Below, piece by piece: positions 26,668 through 37,193 of a DNA stretch of 64,000 bases (positions are counted from its first letter, which is position 1; every line of letters begins with the position of its first letter). The notes under the pieces are model-generated. The model saw nothing but the letters and a program-made list of their open reading frames with translations, made no database searches and was not told the origin of the DNA. Origin of the DNA: JACCTU01 sp963737405 (GTDB lineage Bacteria > Actinomycetota > Thermoleophilia > Gaiellales > Gaiellaceae); NCBI GenBank assembly GCA_963737405.1, contig CAVTSL010000009.1:287953-351952 (forward strand), in the 5' to 3' direction. The translations under genes and the position numbers were made by a program.

Positions 26668-28170
26668 GTTCGGCCTCTATTCTGACCGGCCCGCGCCGCG
26701 GTCAACCCTGCCCGCCGCGCGGCCACAATCGCAGCGACGACCCCGGCCACCAGGACGAGCGCGGTGAGAAACTGGACGGGCGAGGAGCCGTCGTCGACGA
26801 GCCGCGGGACCTGCGTAGCGACGACTGCGAACCCCGCCCCTGTGAGGAGCGCGGCGAACACCTCCCGCGAAGACAGCGTCAGCCGGGACACCCGTGCGGC
26901 GGCAACGAGCGCAACGGCCACCGCGAGCCCGAAGATGAGGACGCTGAAACCGCTAGTGATACCGACGAACTCGAGCGCCGTGCCGACGACGCTGTGGTCA
27001 CGAAGCCGCTGGATCACGTGCCGGTCGAGCGCGGCCAACGGTGACGTGACGGTCGTGGCGACGAGCATGGTCGAACCGGCGAGCGCGAGCCCGACGGTCT
27101 CGCCGGGAAAGTGCCTGAGCGCGACCGCAATCCCGACAGCCAGAAACGGGAACACGGGCATCAGGTACCGCGGCCCGGGCGCCGCACCACCGAGCAGATC
27201 GGGGGCCATCGCGTTCGCGAGGACGAACGCACCGGCAGCCGTGAGGATCACGAGAGCCTCGGCCCGACGGCGGCGAAGCAGAACGAGCGCTCCCGCAATT
27301 CCCGCGGCGAGCAGTGCGAGGCCCGTCGGGTAGAGCAGCACCACGAGCAGCGAACGTACGGAAGGGATCCCGAACCCGAACGAGCCGCTCGCGACCGGCT
27401 GGCCCGGGTAGTGCCATCCCTCGTACGGCGAACGGAAGGGCGAGCCGAGCGCCCACCAGTTGAAGATCGGCGTCGGAGCGACGCCGACCGCGAACGCGGC
27501 GGCGAACGCGAGGCCACGGGCGAGTCGGCGGCCGCGGGAGATCGCGTAGACCCCGAGCACGAGCGCGGCGAGCGCCGTCGACGCCTCTGTGGTGGCGCTC
27601 AACCCGGCGAGCAGCCCGGCTGCGGCAACTGCGATCAGCGACGAGGCGCCCGCGCGCTCACGCCAGAGGACGACGAACGCGCCGAAGGTCAAGGCGGCGG
27701 CCAGGAGGTGGGAGAAGTAGAGCGTGGAGAACGGGAGCACCAGCGTCGTCGCGCCGAGCGCCACAGCGGCCGCGATCCCGTACCCCGGCTCGAATGCGTC
27801 AGCGACACGCCAGACGAGCAGCAGCAACACGAGCGCCGGGACCACCACCGCCCAGAGGTGGAGAGCCCAGAGGATCCGCGTGGTGTCGCCGTCGGTGTCG
27901 ACGCCGGCCCGATCGAGAGCCAGGTAGGGCGGAAGCGAGAACAGCGCCAGGCCCGGGGGACTTCGCCGCGTAGAGATGACCGCCGTGCTCGGTGACGTCG
28001 ATCGTGCGGAGGTTCGGATTCGCCCTGACCTCGTCGACGTTCGGACGGCCGTCGGCGAGCGCGCGCACGAGCGCGTAGTGCGCCTTCTGGTTATCCCCGG
28101 TCGGCTGGATCAGGAACGCGTAGGCGAAGATCAGCGCGCCGAGCGCGACGATGCTCCACCGACGGCGCAC
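26583..28170 (-). CDS. Polytopic GT39-like membrane glycosyltransferase, paralogue A (frame change)
   Basis: After MRRRWSIVALGALIFAYAFL, the first extracytoplasmic loop has NQKAHYALVRALADGRPNVD and HLYAAKSPG, then about ten membrane helices. It closely resembles the protein encoded at 30941-32448, including VADAFEPGYG and LPFSTLYFSHLL. The frame changes near 27955 in the CCCGGGGG run. The last 80 or so bases overlap the truncated GT2 gene and read as low-quality Arg/Ser-rich sequence, so the real stop is probably near 26690. It likely transfers a sugar from a polyprenyl carrier; the acceptor is unknown. Confidence 0.68.
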
Positions 28171-28179
28171 CGTGCGACT

Positions 28180-29640
28180 CTACCCGCCGTCCTCGCGCGC
28201 CCGACGGTCCGGCACGTACACGACGAAGCCGTCGACGCGCAGACGCTCGTAGCCGCGCCGAACGAGCGCGGGCCGCTCCCGCCGCTCGACGGCCGAGCCT
28301 TCGAGGAACACCCTGCCGGGGCGAGCGTCGGCCGCCACGGCGTCGTGGTAGGGCCTGTAGCGCCAGAAGCCGCTCGGGCTCGCGATGATGCGCTCGTCGC
28401 TCTCGAACGTGATGCGATACGCGATCCAGTAGTTGGCGAGGACGTGTCGGACGTGATGACGCTCGAACGTCTCCAGCACCGGGTCGATGTCCGCCGGAAC
28501 GCGTAGCGGCGAGTAGCGCCCCTGGCGCTCGAGCTGGACGAGGCCGGTCAGGGAGAGGCCGACGGCGGCGGCGAGCGCGATCCCCGCGACGGCCGGGCCC
28601 GCTCGCACGAGCCCCGCTCCGAGCAAGAGGGCCGGGACCGGCGCGACGAAGACGAGATAGCGCGGCTCGTCGACGAAGAACGTGAACGAGGAGGCCGCGT
28701 AGAGGAACGGGAACGCCGCGCCGACGACGAGCAACGGCTCGAGGCCGGGAGGCCGCCGGACGAGCAGCGCCACGAACGCCGAGCAGTGCGACCGCCACGA
28801 CGAAGACGCCGACCAGCGCGCCCCGGCGTCCAGTCGAGCGAGTACGGCACGCGGACCCCGAGCCACTCGGCAGGACGATCGAGAAGAGGTCCCAGAGACG
28901 CTCGAAGTAGGTCGTCTGCTCCCGCCGCGACGGAGCGAGGGAGCGACCGCGTTCCACCCGTGCGTGGCGTTCCAGGCGAGCCACGGGAGCGCGCCGAGTA
29001 CGAGACCGGGCAGCGCGTAGAGCGCGAGCCGGTACGCGCGCCGGGCGCCGCCACGCGAGCCACGCCAGCGCGGGCGCGGCCAGCAGGAACGACTGCAGCG
29101 TCGCCCAGACGCCAGCCCGAGCACGAGGCCGAGCAGCGCGGCGTCTCGCTTCGAGTCGCGCTCGCGAAGGCGCAGCGCGAGCAGCAGCGCGGCGAGTCCG
29201 AGCGCGAGGCCCGAGCCGTAGAAGCCGCGCGCCTTCGTCGACCACCAGACGAGGAACGGGCGGCCAGATCCAGAACAGCGCCGCGCCGATCCGTGCAGCC
29301 GGCTCGCCGACGGTGCGCCGGCCGACGCGCCAGACGAGGACGGCGGCGAGGGCGAACATCGCGAGCGAGACGAGCTTGAGCACCAGCGTGCTCGGACCCG
29401 TCGACCGCGAACGCAGTCGCGGCAATGAGCGCCTCCTGCGAACCGCCGTAGAGGCCGCCCCAGTAGAAGACGGGAACATCGCCGTCGAAGCGCGCGCATG
29501 GCCATCAGGCCGACCACGGCCTCGTCGGACTCGAGCGACGAGAGGGGCGACGTGAAGATCCAGACGCGGAGCCCGAACCCCGCCGCCACTGCGGCCGCCG
29601 CGACGATCGACCACGCCAACGCTCTCGGCGGCAGCCGCAC
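28180..29640 (-). CDS. GT39/PMT-like membrane glycosyltransferase (frame changes)
   Basis: The first helix is followed by SLESDEAVVGLMAMRAL, the acidic loop typical of GT-C mannosyltransferases. Many helices follow, and then a C-terminal soluble part containing DIDPVLETFERHHVRHVLA and IAYRITFESDERIIASP. The central 28780-29500 region changes frame repeatedly (near 28785, 28830, 28870, 28930, 29050, 29115, 29260, 29400, 29430, 29490). The GTG start at 29640 is 70 bases from the divergent GT2 gene. The sugar specificity is unknown. Confidence 0.65.
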   Translation of the reverse strand: MRLPPRALAWSIVAAAAVAAGFGLRVWIFTSPLSSLESDEAVVGLMAMRALRRRCSRLLLGRPLRRFAGGAHCRDCVRGRRVRARWCSSSSRSRCSPSPPSSSGASAGAPSASRLHGSARRCSGSGRPFLVWWSTKARGFYGSGLALGLAALLLALRLRERDSKRDAALLGLVLGLASGRRCSRSCWPRPRWRGSRGGARRAYRLALYALPGLVLGALPWLAWNATHGWNAVAPSLRRGGSRRPTSSVSGTSSRSSCRVARGPRAVLARLDAGARWSASSSWRSHCSAFVALLVRRPPGLEPLLVVGAAFPFLYAASSFTFFVDEPRYLVFVAPVPALLLGAGLVRAGPAVAGIALAAAVGLSLTGLVQLERQGRYSPLRVPADIDPVLETFERHHVRHVLANYWIAYRITFESDERIIASPSGFWRYRPYHDAVAADARPGRVFLEGSAVERRERPALVRRGYERLRVDGFVVYVPDRRAREDGG

Positions 29641-29710
29641 GACGCGTGAGGATAGTCCGCGCTCTGCCCACGGGCCGTACGTCGCCGCCCGGGCACTATC
29701 CTCGGCGCTG

Positions 29711-30941
29711 ATGGGCCTTCAGCCGCACGTTGAGGAGCCGACGCTCAGCGTCCGCAGTCCGGACGGTGAAGTCCCCGAGATCTCGTTCGTGATCCCGTGC
29801 CTGAACGAAGAAGACGCCGATCGAGGCGGTCGTGCAGCGACGCACTCGACGCGATCGCCGTCGCTCGGTGTCTCGGGCGAGGTGATCGTCGTCGACAACG
29901 CGCTCCGAGGACCGCTCGGCGGAGCTCGCGCTCGCGGCCGGCGCGACCGTCGTGCACGAGCCTCGGCGCGGCTACGGCAGCGCGTACCTCGCCGGCCTCC
30001 CGGCCGCGCGCGGCCGGTTCATCGTGATGACCGACGCCGACCGCACGTACGACCTCTCGGCGCTGCCCGCGATGGTCGAGCGGCTGCGAGGCGGAGCCGA
30101 CGTCGTGCTCGGCACGCGGTTCAAGGGCGAGATCCTCCCGGGCGCGATGCCGTGGACGAACCGCTACATCGGCAACCCGATCCTGACGCGGGATGCTCAA
30201 CGTGATCTTCGGCGCGCACGTCTCCGACGCGCACTGCGGCCTGCGCGCGCTCCGGCGGGACGCGGTCCCGCGCCTCGGGCTCTCGGCGACCGGGATGGAG
30301 TTCGCCTCCGAGATGGTGATCAAGGCGGCGAAGCAGGGCCTGCGGATCGAGGAGGTGCCGATCACGTATCGCCCGCGCGTCGGCGACTCGAAGCTGAGCC
30401 GGGTGCCCGACGCGTGGCGGCACGTTCGCTTCATGCTCGTACACAGCGCGACGTTCCTCTTCGTCGTGCCGGGGCTGCTCGCGATGCTCGTCGGCTTCGG
30501 CGCTGCTCGTCCCGCTCGCGGTCGACCGCAGCCTCGGCGACCCGAGCTGGACGGTGCCGGCGGCGATCGCCGCGAGCTTCCTCGTCGTCGTCGGCTCGCA
30601 GGTGATCCAGCTCGGCCTCTACGCCCGCACCTACGCGTCGATCTACCTCGGCGATCCCGAGCCGCTGCTCGAGCGCGCCTGGCGCCGCTTCCGGCTCGAG
30701 CACGGGCTCGCGGTGTCGGCGGTCGTGCTCGTCGCTGGGGATCGCGTGACGCTCGTCGCCCACCTCAACGACGTCTCGGACCCGGCGCTCGGCCTGCTCG
30801 GGCTGACGCTGGTCGCGCTCGGCGTCCAGGGCGTGTTCTCGTCGTTCTTCCTCAGCATCCTCGGGTCTGAGCGAGCACGCGGTCCTGCGGCGGCGCGGCC
30901 GCGAGCCCGCGAACGAGCCGCAGACCACGACGCGGGCCTAG
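29711..30941 (+). CDS. GT2 glycosyltransferase with C-terminal membrane domain (frame changes)
   Basis: Read across frame changes near 29830, 29845, 29878, 29905, 30190, 30500, 30740 and 30870, the product has FVIPCLNEEDAI, VIVVDNASEDRSAELALAAG, RRGYGSAYLAGLPAARG, MTDADRTYDLSALPAMVE and GTRFKGEILPGAMPW. KAAKQGLRIEEVPITYRPR follows, and then four membrane helices. This is a dolichyl-phosphate-sugar synthase-like enzyme with an extra membrane domain, as found in many actinobacteria. The start ATG at 29711 is the only good one before the fold. The stop TAG shares its last base with the next gene's GTG. Confidence 0.76.
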
Positions 30942-32448
30942 TGGAGACCAGCAAGCGGCGCTGGACGGTCGTCGCGTTCGCGGCGTTCGCAGTTGCCGCG
31001 GTGTTCCCGATGCAGGTGAACGGCTGGAACCAGAACGCGCACTACGCGCTCGTGCGCGCGCTCGCGCAGGGCACGCCGACGATCGACAAGACACGGACGG
31101 AGATCGGCGACCTCGGCACGGGCGACGTCACGCTCGTCGACGGCCACTACTACTCGAACAAGGCACCCGGCCTCGCGATCGTGACGCTGCCCGCGTTCTT
31201 CGTGGTCGAGGCCGTCGGGATGCGGACGACCGGCGATCCGACGCGCGTGATCTGGGCGCTTGCACGTCTGGTCGATCGCGCTCGCCGCGGTACTGCTGCT
31301 CCTGCTCGTCCGCAGCGTCGCGGACGGGTACGCCCCGGGCTACGGAACGACGACGGCGCTGACGCTCGGGCTCGGGACGCTCGTGCTCCCGTTCTCGACC
31401 CTCTTCTTCGCGCACGTCCTCGGCGGCGACGCTCGGGCTTCGCCGCGTTCGCCGCGCTCTGGCACGAGCGACGCGGGCCACCTCGGACGTGGCTCGTCGC
31501 GCTGGCCGGCCTGCTCGGCGGGCTACGCCGCCACGACCGAGTACACGGTGGCGATCGTCGGCCTCGTCCTGTGGGCGTTCGTGCTCGCCCGTCCCTCGCG
31601 ACTCCGGCGCGCCGCCGCGTACGTCGGTGGGGTCGCGCTCGGCGTCGACGCCGCTGGCGCTCTACAACCTCTGGGCGTTCGGCTCGATCACGCACTTCTC
31701 GTACGAGGAGAACGAGGTCGAGCCGATCGGCGGGGTCCTCGGCCTCGGCGTCCCGAGCCTCTCCGCCGCACGCGATCTCCTCTTCTCGGCCTGGGGGTTG
31801 CTGACGAACATGCCCGTCCTTGCCCTCGGAGTCGTCGGCGCCGTCCTGCTCTACCGAGGCGGCCGACGACTCGAGGCGACCGTGCTGCTCGCAATACCGG
31901 CGCTCGCGTTCCTGCACGACACCGCGCTCCAGTTCTCGCCCTTCGGCGGACTCGGTCTGCCGCGCTACCTGATCTACGCGTTCCCGTTCGTCCTCGCACC
32001 GCTCGGGCTCGTCTACCGGCGACTGCCGCTGACGACGCTCGCGCTCGCGGGCGTCTCGGCTGTGCAGATGACGTTGATGACCGCGACGAATCCGCTCGCC
32101 GCGTACGACCTCGACTGGGCCGGAGAGCGTCGCGAAAGGAGTTCTCCCAGAACGCGGCTGCCTTCGTCGAGGTGACCGGCTGGTACACGATCGCGCTGTT
32201 CTTCGCCGCAGTCGCTGTAGCCGCGCGCGGCGGCGGTCGTGCTTCTGCCCCGCATCCGCGTGGATCGCGTCGACGCGCTCGCCGCCGCCTCCGCCCTCGC
32301 CGCCTGGGCCGTGATCGCGGCCGTGGCCCGCACGCCCGACGGCGGCCGGCACGATCTGGGCTACGTGCTCGCCGTCGCTATCGCGGTCGCGAGCCCGCTG
32401 CTGGCGCTGGGGCTGACGCGGGCTCGGCTCCGCCCGCAGCCGAGCTGA
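30941..32448 (+). CDS. Polytopic GT39-like membrane glycosyltransferase, paralogue B (frame changes)
   Basis: The N-terminus (SKRRWTVVAFAAFAVAAVFP) and first loop (NQNAHYALVRALAQGTPTID, DGHYYSNKAPGLAIV) parallel the gene at 26583-28170. Later segments LGLGTLVLPFSTLFFAHVLG, ATTEYTVAIVGLVLWAFV and FGGLGLPRYLIYAFPF are also shared in type. Frame changes lie near 31262, 31430, 31475, 31510, 31650, 32120 and 32230. The GTG start shares one base with the preceding GT2 stop, so the pair is co-translated. The end overlaps the convergent GT87-like gene by 71 bases. The acceptor and sugar are unknown. Confidence 0.68.
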
Positions 32449-33724
32449 CCGCCCGCACGACGAGCCATCCGGTCAGCCCGAGCCCGACGCCGAAGACCAC
32501 GGCGGAGCACAGGGGCCAGGTGACGTCGTAGAACGGGAGCGCGTACGGATAGACGAACGCGTTGGCGAGCGCCGCGGCGCCCATCGCGATCCCGACCGCG
32601 AGCTGCTCGCGACGTGTTCGCACGACGAGTGCCGCCGCGGTCGCCCACGCCGCGAAGAGGACGACGACGAACTGCGGGCTGAAGATCCGGTTCGTGAGCA
32701 GGAACACCGCCGGCGCGCAGGCGGCGAGGACGGTCGCCGCGCGGAGGCTGCTCCGCGCCCGCGCGGCCGCGGCGAACACGACGAGCAACGCGAGCACCTG
32801 GACGGCCACGGCCGCGGCGTTCGCCCAGCGCGGCGCACCGGCCGAGAACGAGATGTGCGTGCGCACGTGCGCGAGGTCGAACGGGCGCAGCAAGAGGTAC
32901 CAGACGGACTCGGGCGTGATCCTGCGGCCGCTCTGGCGCGAGTACGCGGCCGCCACCTCGCTCGGACTCCAGACGAGGAACGGGAGATAGACGATTGCGA
33001 CCGTTCCCGCGGCGGCCAGCGCATGCATCGCGGCCAGCCGGAAGCGACGGCCGGCGATGAGCCACACGACGAACGCGACGACGGCGAGCGCCGGCGTCCA
33101 CTTCACGAGCGTCCCGAGGCCGAGCACGACGCCCGACAGCGCCCAGCGCTCGCGCCACGCGAGGACGAGACCCACCGCGAGCAGCGCGGCGGGCACGAGG
33201 TCGTACTTGAACTCCCAGTAGAACGCGTTGGCCGGCCAGAGTCCGACGAACGCCGCGAGCCACGGCGCGTACCGCTCGCGGATCGCCCAGACGGACGCGA
33301 CGAGCGCGACCTGGAAGGGGATCATCACGAGCGCGTTCGCGGTCCGGGTCGTACCGCCGCCGAGCCACGCCTCGAGCGCGAACAGCAGCACGGCGCCGAG
33401 CGGATACTCCGACCGCGGATAGTCGCCTCGGAGCAACGCGTTGCCCTGCCAGCGGAAGACGACGCTTGCGTCCTTGTCGCCGCCGTAGTCGACCGCGAGG
33501 TGAAGGAGCAGCCAGGCGAGCGGCAGCGCCGCCGCCAGGACGAGGACCGGAACGAGCCGCAGTCGCTCCTGCTCGCGCCAGGCCTGCACGAGACCGAGGG
33601 CCGCGGCGGCTGCGCCGACGAGCAGCCACGCCGTCGAGCCCTGCTTCCGATAGGCCAGCTCCGCGCCGAGCGCGGCAAGCGAGCCGGCCGCGAGCGCCAC
33701 GTGCGGATCGGTGCGCGCCAGCAT
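32378..33724 (-). CDS. GT87 (DUF2029)-type polyprenol-phosphate mannosyltransferase-like membrane protein
   Basis: This 448-residue protein has an intact frame. It has about ten helices, with the loop VDYGGDKDASVVFRWQGNAL then LRGDYPRSEYPLGAVLLFAL after the second or third helix, and KWTPALAVVAFVVWLIAG and TNRIFSPQFVVVLFA later. The conserved acidic-plus-YPP/YPLG loop and the SPQF strand are features of GT87 alpha-mannosyltransferases of actinobacteria. I chose ATG at 33724; the open frame runs further upstream without family features. It is divergent from the GT2 gene at 33777. Confidence 0.74.
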   Translation of the reverse strand: MLARTDPHVALAAGSLAALGAELAYRKQGSTAWLLVGAAAAALGLVQAWREQERLRLVPVLVLAAALPLAWLLLHLAVDYGGDKDASVVFRWQGNALLRGDYPRSEYPLGAVLLFALEAWLGGGTTRTANALVMIPFQVALVASVWAIRERYAPWLAAFVGLWPANAFYWEFKYDLVPAALLAVGLVLAWRERWALSGVVLGLGTLVKWTPALAVVAFVVWLIAGRRFRLAAMHALAAAGTVAIVYLPFLVWSPSEVAAAYSRQSGRRITPESVWYLLLRPFDLAHVRTHISFSAGAPRWANAAAVAVQVLALLVVFAAAARARSSLRAATVLAACAPAVFLLTNRIFSPQFVVVLFAAWATAAALVVRTRREQLAVGIAMGAAALANAFVYPYALPFYDVTWPLCSAVVFGVGLGLTGWLVVRAVSSAAGGAEPASAPAPAAGSRPR

Positions 33725-33776
33725 CGCGAGAACGTACTCGGCGCCGGAGATGGATTGCCTAGACTGACGCGCTTTC

Positions 33777-34466
33777 GTGCGCGTCTCGTTCGTCATTCCA
33801 GCGTACAACGAGGCGCCGACGCTCCTCGACGTCCTTGAGCGGGTCGAGGCGCTCGACTTCGAGAAACAGATCATCGTGGTCGACGATGGCTCAACCGACG
33901 GAACGAGCGAGCTGCTCGGTGAGTGGGCGCAGGCCCGTCCGGAGCACGTAGTGCTCCGCCAGGAGAACCGCGGTAAGGGCGCAGCGGTGCGTGCGGGGAT
34001 CCCGCACGCGAACGGCGAGATCACGCTGATCCAGGACGCCGACATGGAGTACGACCCCGTCGATGTGCCGGCCCTGATCGAGCCGATCCAGCGTGGGGTC
34101 GCCGACGCTCGTCTACGGCTCGCGGCTCTCGGGCGGCCGGCCGCAGCGCGCGTACCTGTTCTGGCACCTCGTCGGGAACCGCTTCCTCACGCTCCTGACG
34201 AACCTGCTCTTCAACACGACGCTCCACGACATGGAGACGGGCTACAAGGCGTTTCGAACCGACGTGCTCAGGTCACTCGACCTCCGCCAGGACGACTTCG
34301 GAATCGAGCCCGGGAGCTGACCGGCGAGATCTGTCGCCGCAAGCTGCGCATCTACGAGATCCCGATCGCCTACTACGGCCGCACTGCGGCCGAGGGAAAG
34401 AAGATCACCTGGCGCGACGGCTTCAAGGCGATTTGGGTTCTCTTCGGAGTGAGGCTCCGACATTGA
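33777..34466 (+). CDS. GT2 glycosyltransferase, dolichyl-phosphate-sugar synthase-like (two frame changes)
   Basis: This compact GT-A protein of about 230 residues reads VSFVIPAYNEAPTLLDVL, IIVVDDGSTDGTSELLGEW, ENRGKGAAVRAGIPHANGE and LIQDADMEYDPVDVPALIEP. After a frame change near 34107 it continues YGSRLSGGRPQRAYLFWHL and HDMETGYKAFRTDVLRSL, and after another near 34315, RKLRIYEIPIAYYGRTAAEG. It lacks C-terminal helices, like soluble DPM1. It should load a sugar onto polyprenyl phosphate for the membrane transferase that follows and overlaps its stop. Confidence 0.78.
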   Translation: MRVSFVIPAYNEAPTLLDVLERVEALDFEKQIIVVDDGSTDGTSELLGEWAQARPEHVVLRQENRGKGAAVRAGIPHANGEITLIQDADMEYDPVDVPALIEPIQRGVADARLRLAALGRPAAARVPVLAPRREPLPHAPDEPALQHDAPRHGDGLQGVSNRRAQVTRPPPGRLRNRARELTGEICRRKLRIYEIPIAYYGRTAAEGKKITWRDGFKAIWVLFGVRLRH

Positions 34467-35882
34467 AGGACGTCCTCGCGCGGGAGAACAGGCCCCCCGC
34501 AAGCTGGACCGCGTTCGCGCCCTGGCCCGCCGTCCTCGCCTTCTCACGTTGCTCATCGCGGTGGTCGCGGGCGTCCACGGTCCTCGTCTACATCCCGCTC
34601 GTCAGCACGAACGACGAGACGGACAGCTGGTCGTACCTCGCCTCGGCGAACGCGATCCGGGACGGCTCGTACTCGACGCCGCTGAAGGCCGGGTTCTACT
34701 TCGTCTTTCCGGCAGCGCTGGTACGACATCACAGGCGCCCGCATGCCCGAACGCGCGTGGCAGTCGCCCGAGCGACAGGTCTTCCGTCCGCCGGGATACC
34801 CGTTGTACGTCTCGGTGTTCGGGGAGCGCACGGTCTTCGCAGGCGACCACCTGCCGGTGCTCCTCGGTCAGGGCGTGCTGTTCGGCCTCGGCGCGTGGCT
34901 GCTGATCCTGACCGTGCGGCGCTGGTGGGGCCAGGGGCTCGGCGTTGCTCGCCGGCCTCGTCTACGCGATCGACCCGTGGTCGAAGCACTACGTGCCGTT
35001 GGTGCTGAGCGAGACGCTGGCCGGGCTCCTGGTGCTCGCCGGCGCGTACGTCTACACCCGTGCCTGGCAGGAGGGACGACTCGTGCGAGTGGGCCGCGCT
35101 CGGGGCTGTCGGCGCAGCGCTTGCGCTCGTTCGAGCGGTCTTCGTCTTCGTCGTCCCGCTGGCCGTGCTCGGAGCGCTGATCGCGCGCGGGGCGCGTCGG
35201 GACCGCCTGCTGCGCGCGGCGGCGACGGGCGCCGCCGCACTGGTGCTGCTCGTCCCCTGGCTCGGCTGGACGGACCACGTCGTCGGCCGCGCGACGATGT
35301 CGGTCTGGGGCGAGGGGTACAACCTCATCCTCGCCGCGAGCGGCGAGGGCCACGGTCGCTCCTCGGCCGCGGTCGAGGCCGACCCGCGGTTCGCCGCCCG
35401 CATGGAGCGGATCCGCGCCGGCGTCCCGCCGCTCCGCGAGCTGCTCGCACGACCCGACCGCGCACCCGCGCTACCTGTCCGCCTCGGACGAGGAGCTGCG
35501 CTCGGCCGCGATCGACCTCTACCGCGAGCGGCTTGGCGGACGAGCCGCTGCAGGTGCTGTGGGAGGGCGTCTATCGCATGTGGTTCCTCTGGACGGCGCA
35601 CAAGGACTGGTACCAGCCCGGCGGCGTCGCGCCCTCGCGGTCCTGACCTCGCTCGACTGGCTGTTGCTCGGGCTCGTGCTAGTCGGGTCGGTACTCGCGG
35701 TGCGGAGAGGCGGCCCGGCCCGAGGCGTCGTCGTCTTCCTCGCCGTCTACACGCTCCTGCTCGGAACGCACCACGTCGAGGCGCGGTTCGGCATTCCGTT
35801 GCGAGGGCTCTATCTCGCGTTCGCGACCCTGACGGTCGCCGAGGCGGTTCGCCGCCTGCGGCTCCGTCGCGCCGACCAGTAG
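34463..35882 (+). CDS. GT39-like membrane glycosyltransferase (frame changes)
   Basis: The product begins LKDVLARENRPPASW, enters a helix, and then has the loop STNDETDSWSYLASANAIRD, with acidic residues in the GT-C catalytic position. Later come QSPERQVFRPPGYPLYVSVF and many helices, plus a large loop including ADEPLQVLWEGVYRMW. Frame changes occur near 34545, 34575, 34720, 34945, 35085, 35455, 35535 and 35630. The start is a TTG overlapping the GT2 stop (TTGA); it is a guess because no better codon is near. The 3' end overlaps the convergent ligase gene. Confidence 0.66.
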
Positions 35883-37193
35883 CAGCGCGGCGAACCAGAA
35901 CGGCACCATCGCCGGGCTGCCGACGGAGGTCAGGTACGACTGGCTGACCGCGAGCACGAGCCCGCAGACGACGGCGCCGGCGCACGCCGCGGCCGCGGCG
36001 TCACGAACGAGTCGGATCCGCAGCACGAGGGCGACGAGCGCCGCGAGCAGGAGCGCGAGCCCGACGAGCCCGAGCTGGAGCAGCGTCCCGATGTACGCGT
36101 TCTCGGGGCGCTGCGAGTAGTGGAGGTAGTAGCGGTCGACGAACACCCGCTCCTCCGTCCCGAAGCCGTATCCGAGGAGCGGCCTGCTCGAACGCCTGCT
36201 CCAACGCTCCGCGCCAGGCATCGACGCGGCCGCTCGAGGTGAAGAGCGTCCGTGCTGAAGGGCTCCTCGCCCTGCCTCGGCAGCCCGACCTCGCTCTCGA
36301 GCGGCAGCTTCGGCTGCGCATCGAGCGGGCTGAGCGGCGGCGTCGACGGCGGCACGATGTCGAACGGGATGACCGGGTTCGTCTCCGCCGGCTGCGGGAT
36401 CTGCGATCGCCAGCGACTCCCACCGCTGCCAGCGCGACGGCCGCCGCTGCGACGACCGCGACCCGCGCGCGCCGGGCACGAGGCGCCGCCGCGGCGAAGA
36501 CGAGCGTGCCGGCCAAGGCCGCCGAGCAGCGCGCCGCGTGAGCCCGAGGCCACGAGCGAGCCGTAGAGCAAGGCGAGGACGGCGAGCGAGACGACCTTCC
36601 GGGCGCGGTCGCGGGCCGTGAGGACTCCCCCAGACGACGATCGGGATCACGAGCGCGATCAGGATCGCCATCGTGTTCGGGTTGCCTCCGATCCCGTTGT
36701 ATCGGGCGGCGGACTGCGTCGTCGCCGGGAGCGAGGGCGCGATCGGGGTCGTGCCAGAGCTCGAGCAGTCCGAGCACCGCGAGCAGCACCACGCCGGCGA
36801 CGAGGCCGAGCAGGACGACCTCGACGAGCTCGCGCCGCGACCGACGCGACCAGCGCCAGCACGACCGCGACGGCGAAGACCGCCGCGACGGTCGCGAACC
36901 TCCCGACCGTCAGCGTGGAGTCGACCGACCAGCCCGCCGAGAGCAGCGCGAGCCCGAGGAAGCCGCCGAGCAGCAGCGACACCTCGTCCCGATCCGCCCG
37001 CGGCGCGAGACGAGCGCCAGCGCGAGCGCCGCCGCGAGCAGCTCCGCGAGCACGATCCAGCGGAGAGGCCGGCCGACGGGGATGTTCCACGGATAGGACG
37101 TTGCCCGCGGCGAGCCCGAGCGAGAGGACGAGCGCGGCGGTCAGCACCTGCACCGCACCCGCGAGCTGCTCCCGCAGCCGCTCGTCGCGTCAC
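35679..37193 (-). CDS. O-antigen ligase/polymerase-like membrane protein 1 (frame changes)
   Basis: Hydrophobic segments include VLTAALVLSLGLAAGNVLSV and LLLGGFLGLALLSAGWSVDS. The Wzy_C/O-antigen ligase part has ARYNGIGGNPNTMAILIALV and LGYGFGTEERVFVDRYYLHY, then SQRPENAYIGTLLQLGLVGL. The GNPN and PEN(A/S)Y motifs are typical of WaaL/Wzy-like proteins that polymerise or attach glycans at the outer face. Frame changes are frequent (about 36190, 36255, 36400, 36510, 36630, 36740, 36845, 37005, 37100, 37180). The in-frame stop at 35679 overlaps the convergent gene by 200 bases, so the real end may be near 35810-35870. Confidence 0.65.
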   Translation of the reverse strand: MTRRAAAGAARGCGAGADRRARPLARARRGQRPIRGTSPSAGLSAGSCSRSCSRRRSRWRSSRAAGGSGRGVAAARRLPRARAALGGLVGRLHADGREVRDRRGGLRRRGRAGAGRVGRGASSSRSSCSASSPAWCCSRCSDCSSSGTTPIAPSLPATTQSAARYNGIGGNPNTMAILIALVIPIVVWGSPHGPRPRPEGRLARRPRLALRLARGLGLTRRAARRPWPARSSSPRRRLVPGARGSRSSQRRPSRWQRWESLAIADPAAGGDEPGHPVRHRAAVDAAAQPARCAAEAAARERGRAAEAGRGALQHGRSSPRAAASMPGAERWSRRSSRPLLGYGFGTEERVFVDRYYLHYSQRPENAYIGTLLQLGLVGLALLLAALVALVLRIRLVRDAAAAACAGAVVCGLVLAVSQSYLTSVGSPAMVPFWFAALLLVGATEPQAANRLGDRQGREREIEPSQRNAEPRLDVVRSEQERVDGEEDDDASGRAASPHREYRPD

